Shown here: positions 7,801-9,237 of the stretch, one piece after another
Numbering within the stretch: the stretch's first letter is position 1
Layout: each line of letters starts with the position of its first letter
Assembly: GCA_910577935.1 (NCBI GenBank)
Contig: CAJTOT010000036.1
Span: forward strand, 18,282-27,518
DNA: 9,237 nucleotides
Direction: 5' to 3'
DNA from: an uncultured Hungatella sp.
GTDB lineage: Bacteria; Bacillota; Clostridia; Lachnospirales; Lachnospiraceae
Notes under the pieces: model-generated
What the model saw: the letters and a program-made list of their open reading frames with translations, nothing else
The model's database searches: none
Told to the model about the DNA's origin: nothing
Program-made: the position numbers and the translations under genes

Positions 7801-8871
7801 CACAGCCTCGTTTCCCGCGAACGCCTCCTCCGCTATGACGGTGATTCCTTCTGGGACGGCCACCCTGGATTCGCTGCCTAAGTATTTTAAAAGAATGGTG
7901 CCGCTGATACGGAAATTGCCCATGAACTGGCGGTGGACGGTCTGGACCAGAGGGGGAACCTCCCCGCCGGAAAGCTTCTCGATTCCCCTGAAGGTGTACA
8001 CCTCCCCGCCGCCGAGGCGGACGTACTTAAGAGAGGTGCAGTTTTTAAACGCGTCCTCGTGGACCATGACTGTGCCGCTGCCGAAGGTCACGGTCTCCAG
8101 GCCGATACAGTTGCGGAAAGCCCGGCTTTCGATTTCTTCCACAGAGGCGGGGAGTGTTACAGACAAAATGCCCCGCTTGTCGAAAAAGCAGCTTTTTCCA
8201 ATGACCCGGATACCTTCAGGAATCTCCACATGCTTTAAGTTGGTGAGGAACTTTACAAGCCGCCTCCCGTCAAGCTCCATCATGCGGAGCACATCCACGG
8301 CCACGGCCCGCACCAGAGAGGGAACCTTCATGTCGCCTGCCACCACCTCCACAGTGTTGGGAAATGTGAAAATCCCGCCGTCAGGGAAGGCGATGGAGGA
8401 GATGCCGCCGCAGCTTGTGAACACGTCGCAGAGGCAGTCCTCCTGAAGCTCTCTGGATATGACCAGCTCTTTCAGCTGAACATCGTTGACAAATGCCTGC
8501 CTCCCAAGACGGCGCACACCAGGCATGGAGATCCTCGTCAGGCTGTCGCAGTAGAGAAACGCGCAGTCGCCCAGTTCTTCTACCTGGGGAGGCAGGGAAA
8601 TCTGTCTCAGACTGTGGCAGCGGTGAAAAGCATAATCACCGATGCGGCGGACATTTTCCGGAATCTCAATCTCCTCCAGTTTCCGGCAGCCCTTGAAAGC
8701 GCCTGACATGATGGAGTTCAGGCTCTGAGGAAGGATGATCTTTTTCAGGGAGACGCAGGCCTTGAAGGCGCCCTGGCCTATGGCGCGGACACCCTGGGGG
8801 ACAACTACAGATTCTGCCCGTCCGTCATATAGAGTCAGAACATGGTCTTCGATATGAAGGTTATCTGTCAT
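4804..8871 (-). CDS. Giant BspA-type (LRR_5) leucine-rich-repeat protein, no secretion signal
   Basis: A 1355-aa protein made almost wholly of BspA/TpLRR-type repeats of about 20-23 residues with the pattern L-x-x-I-x-[IL]-P-x-x-[VL]-x-x-I-G-x-x-AF-x-x-C. I count about 45 AFxxC-like cores from residue 35 to 1351. Such arrays form curved solenoids that usually mediate protein-protein contact; family members outside this window are often cell-surface proteins. Here the first residues (MTDNLHIEDHVLTLYD) are polar and acidic with no hydrophobic signal, no transmembrane segment is seen, and the protein ends within a repeat (FEGCGAAE) with no sorting motif, so a cytoplasmic location is inferred. 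The array is broken by recurring modules near residues 164, 288, 556, 711, 977, 1066 and 1148, and by a Ser/Ala/Pro/Thr-rich insert at 928-967. The gene lies 68 nt after the dihydrouridine synthase and 42 nt before the aldo/keto reductase. The start has a weak, distant AAAGGA site but is the only sensible one. Partner unknown. Confidence 0.92.
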   Translation of the reverse strand: MTDNLHIEDHVLTLYDGRAESVVVPQGVRAIGQGAFKACVSLKKIILPQSLNSIMSGAFKGCRKLEEIEIPENVRRIGDYAFHRCHSLRQISLPPQVEELGDCAFLYCDSLTRISMPGVRRLGRQAFVNDVQLKELVISRELQEDCLCDVFTSCGGISSIAFPDGGIFTFPNTVEVVAGDMKVPSLVRAVAVDVLRMMELDGRRLVKFLTNLKHVEIPEGIRVIGKSCFFDKRGILSVTLPASVEEIESRAFRNCIGLETVTFGSGTVMVHEDAFKNCTSLKYVRLGGGEVYTFRGIEKLSGGEVPPLVQTVHRQFMGNFRISGTILLKYLGSESRVAVPEGITVIAEEAFAGNEAVDRVILPDSLLEIGAGAFRGCLLLQTIEFPEHVSRIGAGAFENCVKLIRAVLPPRLSQVEQGAFKHCHVLRDISFGPCLRTIGEQAFYKCTSLREARFPESLSSIGEMAFYRCAGLKEIRLPPSAAYVGNLAFGESGVKKVHMSGDCLNFGSDIFSRCSRLKTLVLEPGVRHIPDRLAFGCSSLRQVILPDSLESVGKNALEHTPFLENVKGISDGSILWDGRQLFGDVSLPLTVKIVAGGAFYGNISLTGIQIPESVAWVGPAAFKGCERLSEVFWPSCIHRVEKEVFSGCCSLKTVNTSAPIHTIEERAFFRCSKLLRLPLVHVRTLGNEALRECEALEVQDIPALTTVGERVFERTGFPHIISHVLVSGQNYGRETAWGEIRIPEGIRSIAPYAFSANPNITRIVLPSGLTHIGEGAFWGCRSLETVVFSRTLCRIDSRAFEKCISLKSVKAPAEHAGPRAFSFCASLVHVELEHVTVLGQRLFEGCRKLETCVCPEAGIVEDFCFTGCRSLKSFDFSRISRIGSYAFQDCDSLRCLNLNDRIFVMPHAFEDCGNIEEIKFTETGKVREAIPPEAISCMTASPSASFPGTVSPESASSGTASLREYAFSGCTRLKNVVWKGTLWKPETYRDVLSDDLPEMVRLVYHSALSCFQIENGEMLTGYRGQGRIVAIPEGIRRIQAEVFRDILMLEEIQIPETVEYIGARAFHGTAWMEKQRRANPLVTVNHMLLDGSCCRGDVTVSKDIRLVCGWAFANGMGIRRIHFLSERVKVEEYAFRNCIYLEEMTLPGCAIIRFRGIGDRERRLHPIAMQAVMDSLNCFKTDENHVLTECTGNISDLQVADGITAIGDHVFQDGNLLSHIRLPLSVSSVGRCAFSGCKWLTAVENAFGVETIGFMAFSGCGRLEKIELSRNLRHLGARAFENCTSLREILIPEGMEEIPDRAFFRCHSLEKVILPSTLKRIGKEAFAFCRNLQMPVIGGDVAVEHRAFEGCGAAE
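5536..7206 (-). repeat. Three copies of a second LRR block-opening module (type B)
   Basis: Residues 556-599 (7206-7075), 711-754 (6741-6610) and 1066-1112 (5676-5536) share the order: a repeat core ending in Thr instead of Cys (ALEHTPF, VFERTGF, AFHGTAW), a short divergent linker, a strand such as ILWDGRQLFGDV or MLLDGSCCRGDV, then a new LRR beginning at PxxVxxV. The third copy also has the ANPLVTVN sequence that I recall from other clostridial BspA-type proteins, so this module is probably known. The span given covers all copies; ordinary LRRs lie between them. Confidence 0.6.
5971..6090 (-). repeat. Degenerate 4 x 30-bp minisatellite inside the LRR gene
   Basis: Residues 928-967 align in register as four decapeptides: EAIPPEAISC, MTASPSASFP, GTVSPESASS and GTASLREYAF, with a weaker 5-residue sub-period. 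At DNA level the 30-mers share the block GGRGRNRGCAGTTCC in the two leftmost copies (CAGTTCC at 5994-6000 and 6024-6030), and ATGGCTTCG occurs twice 15 nt apart (6068-6076 and 6083-6091). Removing about 36 residues would leave an ordinary repeat (GKVREYAFSGC), so the array is an insertion into one LRR. Confidence 0.75.
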
Positions 8872-8884
8872 AGCATTTACACCG

Positions 8885-8890
8885 TCCTTT
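8885..8890 (-). promoter_or_regulatory. Weak Shine-Dalgarno-like site of the LRR gene
   Basis: AAAGGA on the minus strand is 13 nt from the ATG at 8871, a long spacing. An ATG CTA TGA triplet run overlaps the start in another frame (its ATG is 4 nt before the LRR ATG). No convincing -35/-10 pair is seen in the 68-nt gap back to the dihydrouridine synthase stop, so transcription probably reads through from upstream. Confidence 0.35.
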
Positions 8891-8939
8891 ATGGTTGTAC
8901 CGAGAAAGCGAAATAAGGTTTACAGCATCCTCACCCGAT

Positions 8940-9237
8940 TCATGGTGATGCCGAAAACGCAAAATGTAGGTCTACTGTGAGAAGTGCCCTCAGTTCCTCC
9001 ACAGAACCGCACTGGTACAGCTTTTCCTTGTATTTTTTCGTCCCTGGGCGTTTTTTCATGGCGTAGGAGGTCAGTTTCCGCATGTAGGTCAAGGTGAAGG
9101 TCTCATCGTAGTGGGCGCCGGTGAGTTCCATTTGCTCCAGGAGAATGTCCAGAGTGGTCTTGCGCGGCATCTGACCGGTGAGTTCCATGAAAATAAACGG
9201 ATTTTCCAGGGCATAGCGGGCGATCATGATGCCGTCA
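8940..9237 (-). CDS. tRNA-dihydrouridine synthase, C-terminal part (5' end outside window)
   Basis: The frame is open to the window's right edge and gives the last 99 complete codons of a longer protein. The first visible residues, DGIMIARYALENPFIF, match the conserved FMN phosphate-binding strand and following segment of tRNA-dihydrouridine synthases (typically DAVMIGRxALGNPWLF). The rest fits the family's C-terminal helical tRNA-binding domain: a Tyr/Phe-rich helix, then MRKLTSYAMKKRPGTKKYKEKLY (with conserved Arg/Lys and the PG turn) and the CGSVEELRALL ending. The enzyme reduces specific uridines in tRNA to dihydrouridine using NAD(P)H and FMN. The active-site Cys and the barrel lie beyond the window, so the subfamily (DusA/B/C) cannot be set. 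It is the most upstream visible gene of the minus-strand group, 68 nt before the LRR gene. Confidence 0.85.
   Translation of the reverse strand, partial: DGIMIARYALENPFIFMELTGQMPRKTTLDILLEQMELTGAHYDETFTLTYMRKLTSYAMKKRPGTKKYKEKLYQCGSVEELRALLTVDLHFAFSASP

Larger units (their letters stand above)
5239..8382 (-). repeat. Four copies of a ~60-aa LRR 'reset' module (type A) within the LRR protein
   Basis: Copies lie at residues 164-230 (8382-8182), 288-351 (8010-7819), 977-1043 (5943-5743) and 1148-1211 (5430-5239); the span given covers all four, with ordinary repeats between. Each begins with an aromatic/basic strand (FTFPN, YTFRGI, WKPETY, IRFRGI), then a predicted helix (P-x-LV-x-x-V or similar), then a strand pair ending in VEIPEGIRVI-type sequence and a normal AF core. 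The extreme N-terminus (res 1-36) matches only the second half (LHIEDHVLTLYDG...VVVPQGVRAIGQGAF). The alignment was made by eye. Confidence 0.7.

Noticed and set aside
7610..8446. A 278-codon open frame on the plus strand opposite the LRR gene
   Set aside because: It runs antisense to clear LRR coding sequence; its Arg/Pro/Ser-rich translation has no recognisable domain and is explained by the repeat codon pattern of the opposite strand.
4804..8871. Whether the many repeated motifs indicate a CRISPR or other DNA-level repeat array
   Set aside because: The periodicity is protein-level LRR with variable DNA sequence and no identical spaced repeats; only the 5971-6090 tract shows DNA-level tandem repetition.
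8929..8951. Imperfect inverted repeat (GCATC...ACC / GGTGATGC) across the dihydrouridine synthase stop
   Set aside because: It has a 3-nt bulge and no following T-run on the minus strand, so it is probably chance and not a terminator.

Overview
The window looks like a chromosomal segment of a low-to-moderate GC, anaerobic Gram-positive gut bacterium, most likely a Clostridia/Lachnospiraceae member. The reasons are the acetyl-CoA carboxylase alpha gene followed by a nitronate-monooxygenase/FabK-like flavoprotein, a BspA-type leucine-rich-repeat protein, an Fe-S aldo/keto reductase, an AAA-like ATPase with a C-terminal nuclease fold of the kind common in those bacteria, and good Shine-Dalgarno sequences. 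The assignment rests on remembered family resemblance, not on a search.

Layout. Two transcription units converge. On the plus strand, positions 1-2013 hold the 3' end of accA (its start lies outside the window) and a complete 378-aa FMN-dependent nitronate monooxygenase/enoyl-ACP-reductase-like gene, probably the tail of a fatty-acid synthesis operon. On the minus strand, reading from the right edge leftwards, come the C-terminal part of a tRNA-dihydrouridine synthase (9237-8940), a giant 1355-aa LRR protein (8871-4804), an aldo/keto reductase with two C-terminal cysteine clusters (4761-3691) and an AAA-like ATPase/PD-(D/E)XK-like protein (3673-2075). Gaps between these four genes are 68, 42 and 17 nt with no terminator seen, so they may be one operon. 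A 16-bp perfect inverted repeat with T-runs on both sides (2021-2076) sits between the converging units and should terminate both.

Functional reading. The plus-strand pair fits malonyl-CoA/fatty-acid metabolism. The minus-strand group mixes a tRNA modification enzyme, a redox enzyme, an LRR scaffold without signal peptide or anchor, and an ATPase of unknown role; no common pathway is evident. The most distinctive features are: (i) the LRR protein is built from repeated multi-LRR blocks, each opened by one of two recurring 'reset' modules; (ii) a 4 x 30-bp degenerate minisatellite inserts a Ser/Ala/Pro/Thr-rich linker into one LRR; (iii) the ATPase gene is visibly AT-richer than everything around it and carries Lys where the nuclease motif normally has its catalytic Glu.

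No tRNA, rRNA, CRISPR array, insertion sequence or riboswitch was recognised, and there is no gene-free stretch longer than 80 nt.
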